Assembly (NCBI GenBank): GCA_016873735.1
Contig: VGWD01000003.1
Span: forward strand, 1 to 36,206
DNA: 36,206 nucleotides
Reading direction: 5' to 3'
From: Ignavibacteria bacterium
Lineage (GTDB): Bacteria; Bacteroidota; Ignavibacteria; Kapaibacteriales; UBA961
Shown: positions 9,243 through 18,292 of the stretch, in pieces
How the letters are laid out: every line of letters begins with the position of its first letter
Position numbering within the stretch: position 1 is the stretch's first letter
Translations under genes and position numbers: made by a program
The notes under the pieces: generated by a model
Told to the model about the DNA's origin: nothing
What the model saw: the letters and a program-made list of their open reading frames with translations, nothing else
The model's database searches: none

Positions 9243-10069
9243 AATTGACAAACATATATGATTCCTGGATCGTGAGAATACTCTTGGTAGTGATGCTACT
9301 GTCACTTGGCATATTTTCGGAATATGTAGTTCAGGATATCATTCCTATTCAAGGTTTGATTACATTGGTGATTCTTTTTGCAGGCATGATTTTGATTGAA
9401 CATGCTCGAGGTGGTTCTTTTCATACAGCGGGTTTCCCTCTCGACTCCATGACATTTCAAGAATTGATCATGGCTATTGCTCTTGGCTTGATACCTATTG
9501 TCTGTCTGATTATTGCAATGTCCCTGTTTGATTTAGCGCGCATATCATATAGATCAACATTCCTTTTGAGTGGAATTGTACCAATTATTATATATGCTGT
9601 AATTGAAGAATTGATTTTTCGTGGAATGATGTTTCAGGCATGCATAGATCGCTTTTCATTTGTTCCGACTGCATTGCTCTTTTCTGCCTTATTTGCATCG
9701 GCGCATATTGCTAATCCTTCTTTTGATACGCTATCCATGATTAATACATTCCTTGCAGGCTTGCTTTTTTCTTTTGCTCGATATCATATGCATTCACTTT
9801 GGTTACCTATAGCTTTGCATGTTTCTTGGAATGGTACATTGTTCATGACAGGCATGACCCTCTCAGGACTCGAAATATCTGAATCATTCATGAAAGTCAC
9901 TCTTTCACATGATATACCTTCCCCATGGTTTATGAGTCCATATGGTATTGAAGGAACAGCTTATTGCACTTTGGCGTTAATTGCAATGGGAATATTCATA
10001 TCAACAATACATGTACCTCCACAGAGACAGGCCCGGATTTTCAGGATGGAATATGCTATCACTCAATAA
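9239..10069 (+). CDS. CPBP-family intramembrane metalloprotease (CAAX/Abi type)
   Basis: A 276-aa polytopic membrane protein with the conserved CPBP (Rce1-like) motifs: EE123-124 and R128 in YAVIEELIFRGMMFQ, H156 in FASAHIANPS, and H194 and N198 in IALHVSWNG. These form the glutamate-activated protease site within the membrane. Around 7-8 hydrophobic segments are visible. Bacterial members cut leader peptides or membrane proteins, and some give immunity to self-made peptides; the substrate here is unknown. The start codon overlaps the stop of the M14 gene (ATGA), suggesting coupled translation. It could process something encoded nearby, but nothing in the sequence shows this. Confidence 0.9.
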   Translation: MKLTNIYDSWIVRILLVVMLLSLGIFSEYVVQDIIPIQGLITLVILFAGMILIEHARGGSFHTAGFPLDSMTFQELIMAIALGLIPIVCLIIAMSLFDLARISYRSTFLLSGIVPIIIYAVIEELIFRGMMFQACIDRFSFVPTALLFSALFASAHIANPSFDTLSMINTFLAGLLFSFARYHMHSLWLPIALHVSWNGTLFMTGMTLSGLEISESFMKVTLSHDIPSPWFMSPYGIEGTAYCTLALIAMGIFISTIHVPPQRQARIFRMEYAITQ

Positions 10070-10082
10070 TGATTTAAAGAAC

Positions 10083-11279
10083 ATGATTCACCATAGGATG
10101 ATATCCAATATGTGTAAGAAGATAATGCGCCATTATCTGACAATGGTGTTCTTTGCGCTTTTTGCGCACTGTGTTCCCATGAAATCACAATGGATCATGA
10201 TGCGTTCAGATGCGGATTCGCTTGTGCAGATGGGTGCTACAATGATCTATAATATGGAATTCGATGCCGCATCTGCTTTATTTGGAAAAGTCATAGATAT
10301 GTATCCCAAGCATCCTGCAGGATATTTTTTAGATGCCATGGTGGAATGGTGGCGAATCCAAGCAGATAGAAGAAAGAAAAACAATGATGAAGTATTTCTC
10401 AATAAATGTGCGAAAGTCATCGTGCATTGTGATGAATTGCTTGCCGAAAATCCAAAAGATTTGTCTGCACTATTTTTCAAAGGTGGTGCACTAGGATTTC
10501 GAGGACGGTATTATGCAGGACGGGAATCTTGGATAAAGGCAGCAGATGATGGACATGTCGCTTTCAAAATTTTGCAGCAATGTCAGCAATTGGCTCCCGG
10601 TAATCATGATATCATGCTGGGGACAGGACTATATAATTACTATGCATCAGCTCTTCCTGAACAATATCCCGCTCTTAAGGCAGTGATGATGTTCCTTCCA
10701 AAAGGTGATAAGAATCTCGGGATCATGCAATTGCAAGCTGCAGGCCGAGGTGCACGATATGCTGCCACAGAAGCGAAAGTATCACTTCTTCAAGTGTGGT
10801 ATCAATTCGAGAAAAATGCTATAGAAGCCTTGCCTGTAGCAATGGATTTGTATACGCGTTATCCTAAAAATCCATATTTCCATAGATATGTCGGAAGGTG
10901 TCAAGTAATGCTCGGGCAATGGACCGAATTGGAACAGACATGGAGAAGCATTGTCAATCGCTGCATCAATAAACATGTAGGATATGATCAGCAAACAGCA
11001 AGAGAAGGATTGTATTATGTGGGATTAGCCCTAATGAACAGAAAACAGCTGGATTCGGCACTCACGTATTTTTACAAATGTGATGAGGCAGGACGTTTTC
11101 TTGATGAGGATGTGTCTGGCTTCACAATTAAAGTCAATATGAAAATCGGTAATATCTATGATGTTCAAGGAAAACGATCCATGGCAATTGAACAATACAA
11201 GAAAGTTTTGAAATGGGATGATAGACAGCAATCTCATGAAGAAGCAAAACGATATATCAGTAAACCTTTCTCATTTTGA
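10083..11279 (+). CDS. Secreted/periplasmic TPR-like repeat protein
   Basis: A soluble helical-repeat protein of about 398 aa. The open frame reaches back to 9981 inside the CPBP gene, but the peptide there (MQWEYSYQQY...) is a shadow of that gene. Likely starts are ATG 10083 (13 nt after the CPBP stop) or ATG 10110, which gives a clean signal peptide, [18 protein letters not shown], cut near MKSQ. Tetratricopeptide-like helical pairs are recognisable, for example [20 protein letters not shown] near the N-terminus and [20 protein letters not shown] near the C-terminus. Such proteins are scaffolds; no enzyme motif is seen. Its last codons overlap the mcm start (ATGA at 11276-11279), so it is translated together with the mutase. 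Confidence 0.8.
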   Translation: MIHHRMISNMCKKIMRHYLTMVFFALFAHCVPMKSQWIMMRSDADSLVQMGATMIYNMEFDAASALFGKVIDMYPKHPAGYFLDAMVEWWRIQADRRKKNNDEVFLNKCAKVIVHCDELLAENPKDLSALFFKGGALGFRGRYYAGRESWIKAADDGHVAFKILQQCQQLAPGNHDIMLGTGLYNYYASALPEQYPALKAVMMFLPKGDKNLGIMQLQAAGRGARYAATEAKVSLLQVWYQFEKNAIEALPVAMDLYTRYPKNPYFHRYVGRCQVMLGQWTELEQTWRSIVNRCINKHVGYDQQTAREGLYYVGLALMNRKQLDSALTYFYKCDEAGRFLDEDVSGFTIKVNMKIGNIYDVQGKRSMAIEQYKKVLKWDDRQQSHEEAKRYISKPFSF

Positions 11280-13420
11280 TTCGGAGACATCTCGTGAGTG
11301 ATTTATCATCATTTGAGCAATGGCAGCAATTAGCCGAAAAAGAATTGAAAGGTGTATCAACCGACACTCTGCATAAGCATTCGGCAGAGCAGATTGTCAT
11401 AAAGCCCGTTTATTCTTCGCAAGATCTTCCCGCTCAATTGTCCGGTGAAGAAATGCCCGGTGTTTTTCCCTATGTGCGAGGTCCATATGCCACAATGTAT
11501 GCAAATAGACCTTGGACTATTCGTCAATATGCCGGTTTCTCAACTGCTGCTGAATCAAATGCCTTCTATAAAAGAAATCTTGCTGCCGGTCAAAAAGGTC
11601 TTTCTGTTGCATTCGATCTTGCAACACACAGAGGATATGATTCGGATCATCCTCGAGTAGTTGGAGATGTAGGAAAGGCAGGGGTTGCAATCGATTCCGT
11701 AGAAGACATGAAGACATTGTTTGATGGAATACCACTTCAAACGATGTCGGTTTCCATGACGATGAATGGTGCAGTGATTCCCGTATTAGCAATGTTTATT
11801 GTTGCCGGTGAAGAACAAGGTGTTTCGATGAATGAATTGTCTGGTACAATTCAAAATGACATACTCAAAGAATTCATGGTAAGAAATACGTTCATCTATC
11901 CACCTGAATCTTCAATGCGAATAGTCGCCGACATTATTGAATTTACAAGCAAGCATATGCCTAAGTTCAATAGCATCAGCATAAGCGGTTATCATATGCA
12001 TGAGGCAGGCGCAAGTGCTGTTCAGGAAATTGCATATACGATTGCCGATGGTTTGGAATATGTGAAAAGTGCTCTTGCACGAAATCTTCACATTGATGAC
12101 TTTGCTCCGCGCCTCTCATTTTTCTGGGGCATCGGCATGAATTTCTTCATGGAGATAGCCAAAATGCGGGCGGCACGTAAGTTGTGGGCAGAAGAGATTA
12201 AAAGATTCAATCCAAAGAAACAAATTTCTTTATTGCTCAGAACGCATTGTCAAACTTCTGGATGGTCACTAGCAGCACAGGATCCATATAATAATGTGAT
12301 TCGCACAACCATCGAGGCTATGAGCGCTATTCTTGGTGGTACACAATCTTTACATACAAATTCATTTGATGAAGCGCTCGGCCTCCCCACTGATTTCTCG
12401 GCATGCATTGCTCGCAATACGCAATTGATCTTGGCAGAGGAATCACATATCATCGATGTGGCAGATCCACTTGGTGGCTCTTATTATGTGGAATCACTTA
12501 CGGATTCACTCTATCAAGAAGCCAAGAAAATCTTGTCAGAGATTGATCAATTGGGTGGCATGACAAAGGCCATTCAACAAGGAATTCCAAAGAGGCGCAT
12601 CGAAGAATCCGCGGCGAGAAGACAAGCTCTGATTGATCAGAAAAAGGAGATCATCGTCGGTGTGAATAAATATGCGCCCGAAGAAGAAATGGATGTGGAT
12701 GTATTGGACATTGACAATACAGCCGTTTTACATTCACAGATGCAATCTCTTGAACAAATCAAAAATCATAGAAATACAGAACTCGTGGATGCATCACTGA
12801 AATCGATTCACGACATTGCAAAGTCAGGAAAAGGTAATCTATTAGATGCAGCAATCATTGCAGCAAGACATCGCGCAACATTGGGCGAGATTTCTGAAGC
12901 GATGGCACAAGCATTTGGAAGATATGAGCCAACTGTTTCAATCATCAGCGGTGTCTATGCTTCCTACAATAAAGAAAATACAGGATTTGCCATGGTGCAA
13001 GATGAGATAATCGCTTTTGAGCAAAAGCATGGAAGAAGGCCACGCATCATGGTGGCAAAACTTGGACAGGACGGACATGACAGAGGAGCACATGTAATTG
13101 CAACGGGCTTTGCCGATGCCGGATTTGATGTTGATCTTGGTCCCCTCTTTCAAACTCCTGAGGAAGCTGCAAGACAAGCCATTGAAAGTGATGTGCATGT
13201 GATTGGCGTGTCGAGTCAGGCGGCAGGACATAAAACATTGATTCCTCTTTTGATTGAATCACTCAAACAACAAGGCGCTGGCGATATCATTGTGATTGCA
13301 GGTGGCGTGATTCCTCCAAAAGACTATGAAGAGTTATATTCGGCAGGTGTGAAGGCGATATTCGGTCCCGGAACAAATGTCACCGAAGCCGCGATGAAAG
13401 TGGTACAACTGATCGAATAA
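11276..13420 (+). CDS. mcmA: Methylmalonyl-CoA mutase, large (catalytic) subunit
   Basis: Adenosylcobalamin-dependent enzyme that interconverts succinyl-CoA and (R)-methylmalonyl-CoA, linking propionate metabolism to the TCA cycle. The 714-aa length is that of a full catalytic chain. The N-terminal TIM barrel shows [21 protein letters not shown] and [20 protein letters not shown]. The C-terminal cobalamin-binding domain has [13 protein letters not shown] (D-x-H-x-x-G, His ligand at about residue 600), GVSSQAAGH and VIAGGVIPP. No small subunit, epimerase or MeaB chaperone gene is in the window, so the partner subunit either lies elsewhere or the enzyme works alone. It starts in the stop of the TPR gene; a GTG at 11294 is an alternative start. 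The downstream hairpin has no T run on this strand. Confidence 0.97.
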   Translation: MIRRHLVSDLSSFEQWQQLAEKELKGVSTDTLHKHSAEQIVIKPVYSSQDLPAQLSGEEMPGVFPYVRGPYATMYANRPWTIRQYAGFSTAAESNAFYKRNLAAGQKGLSVAFDLATHRGYDSDHPRVVGDVGKAGVAIDSVEDMKTLFDGIPLQTMSVSMTMNGAVIPVLAMFIVAGEEQGVSMNELSGTIQNDILKEFMVRNTFIYPPESSMRIVADIIEFTSKHMPKFNSISISGYHMHEAGASAVQEIAYTIADGLEYVKSALARNLHIDDFAPRLSFFWGIGMNFFMEIAKMRAARKLWAEEIKRFNPKKQISLLLRTHCQTSGWSLAAQDPYNNVIRTTIEAMSAILGGTQSLHTNSFDEALGLPTDFSACIARNTQLILAEESHIIDVADPLGGSYYVESLTDSLYQEAKKILSEIDQLGGMTKAIQQGIPKRRIEESAARRQALIDQKKEIIVGVNKYAPEEEMDVDVLDIDNTAVLHSQMQSLEQIKNHRNTELVDASLKSIHDIAKSGKGNLLDAAIIAARHRATLGEISEAMAQAFGRYEPTVSIISGVYASYNKENTGFAMVQDEIIAFEQKHGRRPRIMVAKLGQDGHDRGAHVIATGFADAGFDVDLGPLFQTPEEAARQAIESDVHVIGVSSQAAGHKTLIPLLIESLKQQGAGDIIVIAGGVIPPKDYEELYSAGVKAIFGPGTNVTEAAMKVVQLIE

Positions 13421-13428
13421 TACACTAA

Positions 13429-13452
13429 AAAAGCGGCCTCCCGAGGGAGGCC
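13429..13452 (-). terminator. Intrinsic terminator, now used by the CobW-type GTPase gene (ancestrally of gap)
   Basis: A G+C-rich hairpin, GGCCTCC (13435-13441) with GGAGGCC (13446-13452). Read on the minus strand it is followed by GC and then six T residues, so it terminates leftward transcription coming from the GTPase gene. On the plus strand only ATTAAAAAG follows, so mcm is poorly served. Its right arm and flank are repeated at 16270-16285 next to gap. Confidence 0.8.
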
Positions 13453-13457
13453 ATTAA
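13442..13457 (+). repeat. 16-bp direct repeat, left border of the zinc island
   Basis: CGAGGGAGGCCATTAA, identical at 15 of 16 positions to 16270-16285 in the same orientation. It is part of the terminator hairpin here. The two copies bracket the zinc genes exactly. Confidence 0.7.
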
Positions 13458-13486
13458 AAAGTAAGTCACTATTTGGGGCATTTTTA

Positions 13487-14698
13487 TCAATATATTTCTT
13501 CAGGAAATGGATCTTTTAAACTCTGATTATAATAAGATTCGATTTCATCTTGTTTAAGCAAGCATTGCTGAAGTTCAGCCATTGCCTTCTCCTTATCTAC
13601 AGACATTCCAATGAATACAAGTTCATTGAGTCTGTCTCCCCATTGTGAATGCCATTTATCTTCGATATACTCTCTATTCTCAATAAATGATGGAAACTGT
13701 AACCGTTCATCGAGTGCCATGCTACACCACCATCTTCCGGCAAGTCCAATTCGGGTGGAGCCACCTGCTTGTGAAAATGTAATTGCATAACTCGGTCTAG
13801 AAGCCAACCAGAATAATCCTTTTGCTCGAATAACCCCTTTAGGATATTGATGATTGAGAAAATCCCATAATCTTTCAGGATGAAACGGCAAACTACTCCG
13901 AAATACAAAAGAACCAATACCATACTCTTCTGTTTCAGGAGTATGACGATCGGCATTTAGTTCAATTTGCCAGCCGGCAGAAGTTTGGGCTTCTTCAAAA
14001 TCAAATAGTCCTGTATTCATAATTTCAGAAATAGGTACCCTCCCAAATGTTGAATGAACTATGGTTGCACCTGGATTGAGTTTTTTAATTGTTGAATGTA
14101 AAAGTCCAAGTACATGGTCATCAACCAAGTCAGTTTTATTTAATATAATTACATTTGCAAATTCAACTTGATCGGTAAGCAGGTTCACTATTGTTCTATC
14201 ATCACCTTGAATATCTGTCAACTTTCTATCTTGTAGCAATTGAGCTGATCCAAAATCTGCAAAGAAGTTTAAGCAGTCAACAACTGTAACCATAGTATCA
14301 ATATAACTGAACTTTGATAGATCTATACCTTGTTCCTCGTCAGCAAATGAAAATGTTTGTGCTACTGGAACCGGCTCGCTGATTCCTGTACTTTCAATTA
14401 ACAAATAATCGAATCTCCCCTCTTTAGCCAATTTTTCAACTTCAATCATCAAGTCTTCACGAAGTGTACAACAGATACATCCATTACTCATCTCTACTAA
14501 TTTTTCTTCTGTTCTGGATAAGGTATTTTCATTTTCAATTAACCGTGCATCTATATTCACTTCGCTCATGTCATTTACTATCACCGCGACTTTCATTCCT
14601 TCTTTATTGTGTAAAACATGATTCAGAAGAGTAGTTTTACCTGCTCCCAAGAATCCGCTTAGAACCGTGACTGGCAATTTCTTTATTTTTTTCTTCAT
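13487..14698 (-). CDS. CobW/COG0523-family GTPase, YciC/ZNG1-like zinc metallochaperone
   Basis: G3E-family P-loop GTPase of 403 aa, predicted to deliver zinc to client proteins when zinc is scarce. Visible: Walker [10 protein letters not shown] at residues 15-23, the metal-binding CxCC motif at C74/C76/C77 ([11 protein letters not shown]), ESTGISEP, the guanine-specificity NKTD, and a full CobW C-terminal domain with the [12 protein letters not shown]...SQAGG pattern and Trp pair typical of the zinc-linked (YciC/ZinU) subfamily rather than of cobalamin CobW. Its neighbours, a Zur-like regulator and a DUF1826 gene, support the zinc role. It lies 179 nt downstream of DUF1826; no clear promoter or second operator was found in that gap. 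A true intrinsic terminator lies 34 nt past its stop. Confidence 0.92.
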   Translation of the reverse strand: MKKKIKKLPVTVLSGFLGAGKTTLLNHVLHNKEGMKVAVIVNDMSEVNIDARLIENENTLSRTEEKLVEMSNGCICCTLREDLMIEVEKLAKEGRFDYLLIESTGISEPVPVAQTFSFADEEQGIDLSKFSYIDTMVTVVDCLNFFADFGSAQLLQDRKLTDIQGDDRTIVNLLTDQVEFANVIILNKTDLVDDHVLGLLHSTIKKLNPGATIVHSTFGRVPISEIMNTGLFDFEEAQTSAGWQIELNADRHTPETEEYGIGSFVFRSSLPFHPERLWDFLNHQYPKGVIRAKGLFWLASRPSYAITFSQAGGSTRIGLAGRWWCSMALDERLQFPSFIENREYIEDKWHSQWGDRLNELVFIGMSVDKEKAMAELQQCLLKQDEIESYYNQSLKDPFPEEIY

Positions 14699-14877
14699 CT
14701 TTGTTTCTACTAGTATTAGTTTGATAAATAATCTTTAATCAATATTTAGAGACATTTGCTACTATTTTTGACTAATATCACCTTGATCTTAATCGTTAAT
14801 TTCTCGACAAACTTGGTTCATAAGTAATATTGTATCCGTTTTGATTTATTGATGCAAGTTTTCAGAAGTATATCTCC

Positions 14878-15519
14878 TCAAATAGCCCCCCTAAATTTAT
14901 CAGTGTCTATGCGTAATAAAAGTCTGATTTCTTGATCATTTTCAATCTCTGGACTTCGATGTACCAATGCCATTGATTTGCTCTGCGGATATTCTTCTCC
15001 TTTCAGAATCGCAATATGACCAACACTGATTTCATGAATGTCATTTTGGTCAATGACTATATCATCATTTGTGCTATGTGAATATAATGCATCTCTATTT
15101 ACATTGTCTTCCGATAGCCATAAAGTTCCTCGTCCCACATAAGTACTCAATAGTCTCAAATCATGAATATCGGTGTGGAATCGCTTGCACATATCTGATT
15201 CAACTCGCTCAAATGTCAGACTGTACATAGTAGAAGATGATAATTTCGAGAAAACGTGTAATGTTGAAATGATGTCCTCACATACTCGTGGACACTGCCA
15301 GTTATGTATAATGGTATGCTTATTCAATTGATCAATGATTTCTTCAATTGAACCTCTGTAATTGAATTTGATTTTATGTTGTATCAATTGTATAAGTTCA
15401 GTTTTTAAAAAGTCAATATCTCTTTGCAGAATCGCAATGCTTTTATTAGATTCAGATATTCTGTGTAGTATTTCTGGAGTATCTCCATACACATAACTCG
15501 CCTTTGTATTCTGTTCCAT
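14878..15519 (-). CDS. DUF1826-family protein, possible non-heme iron oxygenase fold
   Basis: A 213-aa soluble protein matching the DUF1826 signature FHTDIHDLRLLSTYVGRGTLW, a family often encoded beside Zur-controlled CobW-type GTPases (known association, from memory). The function is unknown. The sequence shows H115-x-D117, a later H187 in LVHRSPEI and R199 in EIRLLLRID. This order and spacing is that of the 2-His-1-carboxylate facial triad plus 2-oxoglutarate-binding Arg of cupin-fold dioxygenases, preceded by GHIAILKG (168-174), a typical GD-x-hydrophobic strand. That reading is inference. The gene is the first of the minus-strand zinc genes and faces the Zur-like gene across 99 bp holding the operator. 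Confidence 0.82.
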   Translation of the reverse strand: MEQNTKASYVYGDTPEILHRISESNKSIAILQRDIDFLKTELIQLIQHKIKFNYRGSIEEIIDQLNKHTIIHNWQCPRVCEDIISTLHVFSKLSSSTMYSLTFERVESDMCKRFHTDIHDLRLLSTYVGRGTLWLSEDNVNRDALYSHSTNDDIVIDQNDIHEISVGHIAILKGEEYPQSKSMALVHRSPEIENDQEIRLLLRIDTDKFRGAI

Positions 15520-15561
15520 GAATTATTCTATAATAATTAAGACTCATCTTTACTACTGATA

Positions 15562-15569
15562 CAAATATA
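15562..15569 (-). promoter_or_regulatory. -7 promoter box of the DUF1826-GTPase genes
   Basis: Minus-strand TATATTTG (TAnnTTTG) lies 43 nt before the DUF1826 start. A minus-strand TTG 16 nt further upstream (15586-15588) falls inside the palindromic operator. The spacing is a little shorter than the usual 19, but a repressor bound there would cover the -33 region. Confidence 0.5.
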
Positions 15570-15582
15570 TCAATTTTTGATA

Positions 15583-15599
15583 ATGCAACAGTGTTGCAT
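15583..15599. promoter_or_regulatory. Perfect 17-bp palindromic operator, Zur-box-like
   Basis: ATGCAACAGTGTTGCAT: two 8-bp arms around a central G, with no mismatch. It lies between the divergent DUF1826 gene and the Fur-family regulator gene, 20 nt before the regulator's ATG. The form TGCAAC-n3-GTTGCA is like Zur operators described in several phyla. It should be bound by the adjacent regulator and control both directions. Confidence 0.75.
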
Positions 15600-15618
15600 G
15601 TATATTTTTTTAAAAAAC

Positions 15619-16005
15619 ATGAAAAAGTCACGAAACACTTTAGCAAAGACTGAAGTACTAAAACTAATTAGTGAATCTGAGACCGCTTTATCTCATACTG
15701 AAATTCATGAGTTTCTTCATGATTTTTGCGATAGGGTGACTATTTACAGAGTATTGGAGAGATTAAATGAAGAGGGGTTAGTACACAAGGTAATTAACAG
15801 AGACGGAATTCTCAAATATGCAAAGTGTAGAGATTGCTCAGATATTCACAATGATGAGCATTTACATTTTAGTTGTTTGAAATGTGATGGGGTTACTTGC
15901 TTAAATCATAAAATGCCCAAGTACAAATTACCAGATGAGTATGTTGTAACAGAAACACATTTTTTGTTGACTGGTATTTGTCCGAACTGCTCCTGTAAGG
16001 CGTGA
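15619..16005 (+). CDS. zur: Fur-family transcriptional regulator, Zur-like
   Basis: A metal-sensing repressor of 128 aa. The N-terminal winged helix is about 5-65 (HTEIHEFL, then the recognition helix DRVTIYRVLERLNEEGLV). The C-terminal dimerisation domain carries the structural zinc site C86-x2-C89 and C121-x2-C124, and the sensing-site HLHF at 81-84. The zinc assignment, rather than iron or peroxide, comes from its divergent partners and the operator type. The frame is open back to a TTG at 15577, but that would translate through the operator; ATG 15619 gives the normal Fur start (MKKSRNTLAKTEVLKLI). It is probably autoregulated through the palindrome 20 nt upstream. Confidence 0.9.
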   Translation: MKKSRNTLAKTEVLKLISESETALSHTEIHEFLHDFCDRVTIYRVLERLNEEGLVHKVINRDGILKYAKCRDCSDIHNDEHLHFSCLKCDGVTCLNHKMPKYKLPDEYVVTETHFLLTGICPNCSCKA

Positions 16006-16142
16006 TTACAATTAATCGGAGATAAATCCCATACCCTACGATTGAAATCAAGTATAACAAAAAGGATAATAGCTATATTTAATGCCAAGTAATAAAATAG
16101 TAGCATTTAATATTCTTTTTCCCAACTTTCAAGTCCCTGGTT

Positions 16143-16284
16143 GACAGAAATATAGTTTTAATGCGGACAGACTGAGTGAGGGTGTTGAAGAAAACAAAAC
16201 AACGACAAACACGTGGACTCCCCTAGGTATACTGCCCCCAAAAATGTCAAACTTTTGGGGTGCAGTCCACGAAGGAGGCCATTA
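16143..16284 (+). other. Gene-free stretch with a possible mobile-element remnant
   Basis: The 283 bp between the Zur-like gene and gap hold no convincing gene. An open frame without a good start runs from 16143 through the hairpin, with residues NTWTPLGILPPK and then MSNFWGAV before a stop just ahead of gap. Such translations are typical of the terminal inverted repeats of IS3-like elements, but no transposase domain is recognisable. Confidence 0.3.
16231..16266. repeat. IS-end-like inverted repeat / hairpin at the right border of the zinc island
   Basis: Arms ACTGCCCCCAAAA (16231-16243) and TTTTGGGGTGCAGT (16253-16266) pair over 13 bp with one bulged T around a 9-nt loop. An alternative outer pairing GTGGACT/AGTCCAC joins 16213-16219 with 16264-16270. 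The arm resembles the terminal inverted repeats of IS3/IS150-type elements (from memory). No T run follows on either strand, which argues against a normal terminator. Confidence 0.45.
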
Positions 16285-16285
16285 A
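16270..16285 (+). repeat. 16-bp direct repeat, right border of the zinc island
   Basis: CGAAGGAGGCCATTAA, one mismatch to 13442-13457. It abuts the inverted-repeat hairpin on its left and lies 3 nt from the gap stop codon on its right. It looks like half of a terminator hairpin whose other half is at the left border. Confidence 0.7.
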
Positions 16286-16288
16286 CAC

Positions 16289-17323
<1,035 letters not shown>

Positions 17324-17394
17324 CAAATTCAGGATGCCTCGAAAAACTCCTTGGAAAAATATCATGAAACTCTCGTTTTGGCATGAATTTCCTG

Positions 17395-17402
17395 TAATTT
17401 TG
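17395..17402 (+). promoter_or_regulatory. -7 promoter box of the methyltransferase-DUF2279 pair
   Basis: TAATTTTG lies 45 nt before the ATG at 17447, on the opposite strand to the gap promoter. TTG is present upstream at 17378-17380, but 14 nt away rather than 19. Confidence 0.4.
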
Positions 17403-17446
17403 CCATAGAACAAGTTAATGCCACCATTTAATTCCCTATCATCTCC

Positions 17447-18292
17447 ATGGCAATTCATCCCCTACTGGCAAATGCTGTCGATTTTGAACTTCGCTTCTGC
17501 TTGGAAGTTCTCAAGTTGGAGTCATTTCATCTTGGATATTCTCATTCCGAAGAAGAAGTCATTGATTCTTTGGCAGCATTGAGATTGGCACAAGCTTCAT
17601 ATACCCAAACCATTGTGGAATGGATGCCGAATGGTTCAATAACCGTACTTGATGTAGGCTGTGGAATCGGAGATGTTGATTTGGCATTGGAAAAGTCCGG
17701 ATATGTTGTACATGGTCTTTCACCTGAACAACAGCACAAACAATATTTCAGAAATACTCATCCGGAAAGCAGATTCATTCAGTCAGGCATAGAATCGTTT
17801 ATGCCTACAATGCGATATGATATATTGCTCATGAGTGAATCCAATAATTATTTCTCATTGCAAGATGGGATGTCAGCAATTGAACGATGCGTCAAACCGG
17901 GTGGTCATGCTTTGATATCCGGTTTCTTCAGAACAAGTGATAATCCTTTGATCAATTCAAATATGGTATATCGAAGTGAGCTTGAACAAGAATGCACACG
18001 TAGAGGATATCGCATTATTCGATCAGAAAATATGAGTCATCGAATTATACCTACATTGAGATTTACAGAATATCTGTTCCGTCAATATATGCTTCCTACT
18101 TTGCGTATAGTACAGGACTTGATGACTGGATTCTCTCCAACCCTGCGTTTTCTTCTTGGGACTGTGTTTAAACGTATGGGAGCTTTTCTTGATACACTTG
18201 AAAAATGGTATGATGCAAATCTGAGTGAAGGTTTTTTTCGTGAAAATATGACGTATCATACGTATCTCATACAAGTTCAGGAAAAACAGTGA
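17447..18292 (+). CDS. Class I SAM-dependent methyltransferase
   Basis: Predicted methyltransferase of 281 aa. Motif I is VLDVGCGIGDVDLAL at about 67-81, followed by the post-I YVVHGLSPEQQH, motif II YDILLMSESNNYF and CVKPGGHALISGFF (motif III). The N-terminal FHLGYSHSEEEV stretch, before the Rossmann fold, is the arrangement seen in small-molecule or lipid methyltransferases such as UbiE/sterol types. The helical insert at about 200-255 (three aromatic, hydrophobic helices) may cap the substrate pocket. The substrate is unknown. Its TGA overlaps the GTG start of the next gene, so the two are coupled. Confidence 0.85.
   Translation: MAIHPLLANAVDFELRFCLEVLKLESFHLGYSHSEEEVIDSLAALRLAQASYTQTIVEWMPNGSITVLDVGCGIGDVDLALEKSGYVVHGLSPEQQHKQYFRNTHPESRFIQSGIESFMPTMRYDILLMSESNNYFSLQDGMSAIERCVKPGGHALISGFFRTSDNPLINSNMVYRSELEQECTRRGYRIIRSENMSHRIIPTLRFTEYLFRQYMLPTLRIVQDLMTGFSPTLRFLLGTVFKRMGAFLDTLEKWYDANLSEGFFRENMTYHTYLIQVQEKQ

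Noticed and set aside
9981-10082. Longer start of the TPR-like protein inside the CPBP gene
   Set aside because: The extra residues are an out-of-frame copy of the CPBP C-terminus, and later starts give a signal peptide.
13458-13486. Left-end counterpart of the IS-like inverted repeat
   Set aside because: TTTGGGGCATTTTT looks similar at first but is in the wrong orientation and shares too few positions.
14849-14856. GATGCAAG upstream of the CobW-type GTPase gene as a second Zur operator
   Set aside because: Only half of the palindrome is present; no matching second arm nearby.
15577-15618. Longer start (TTG 15577) for the Zur-like regulator
   Set aside because: It would translate through the palindromic operator, and the extra residues do not match Fur-family N-termini; ATG 15619 fits.
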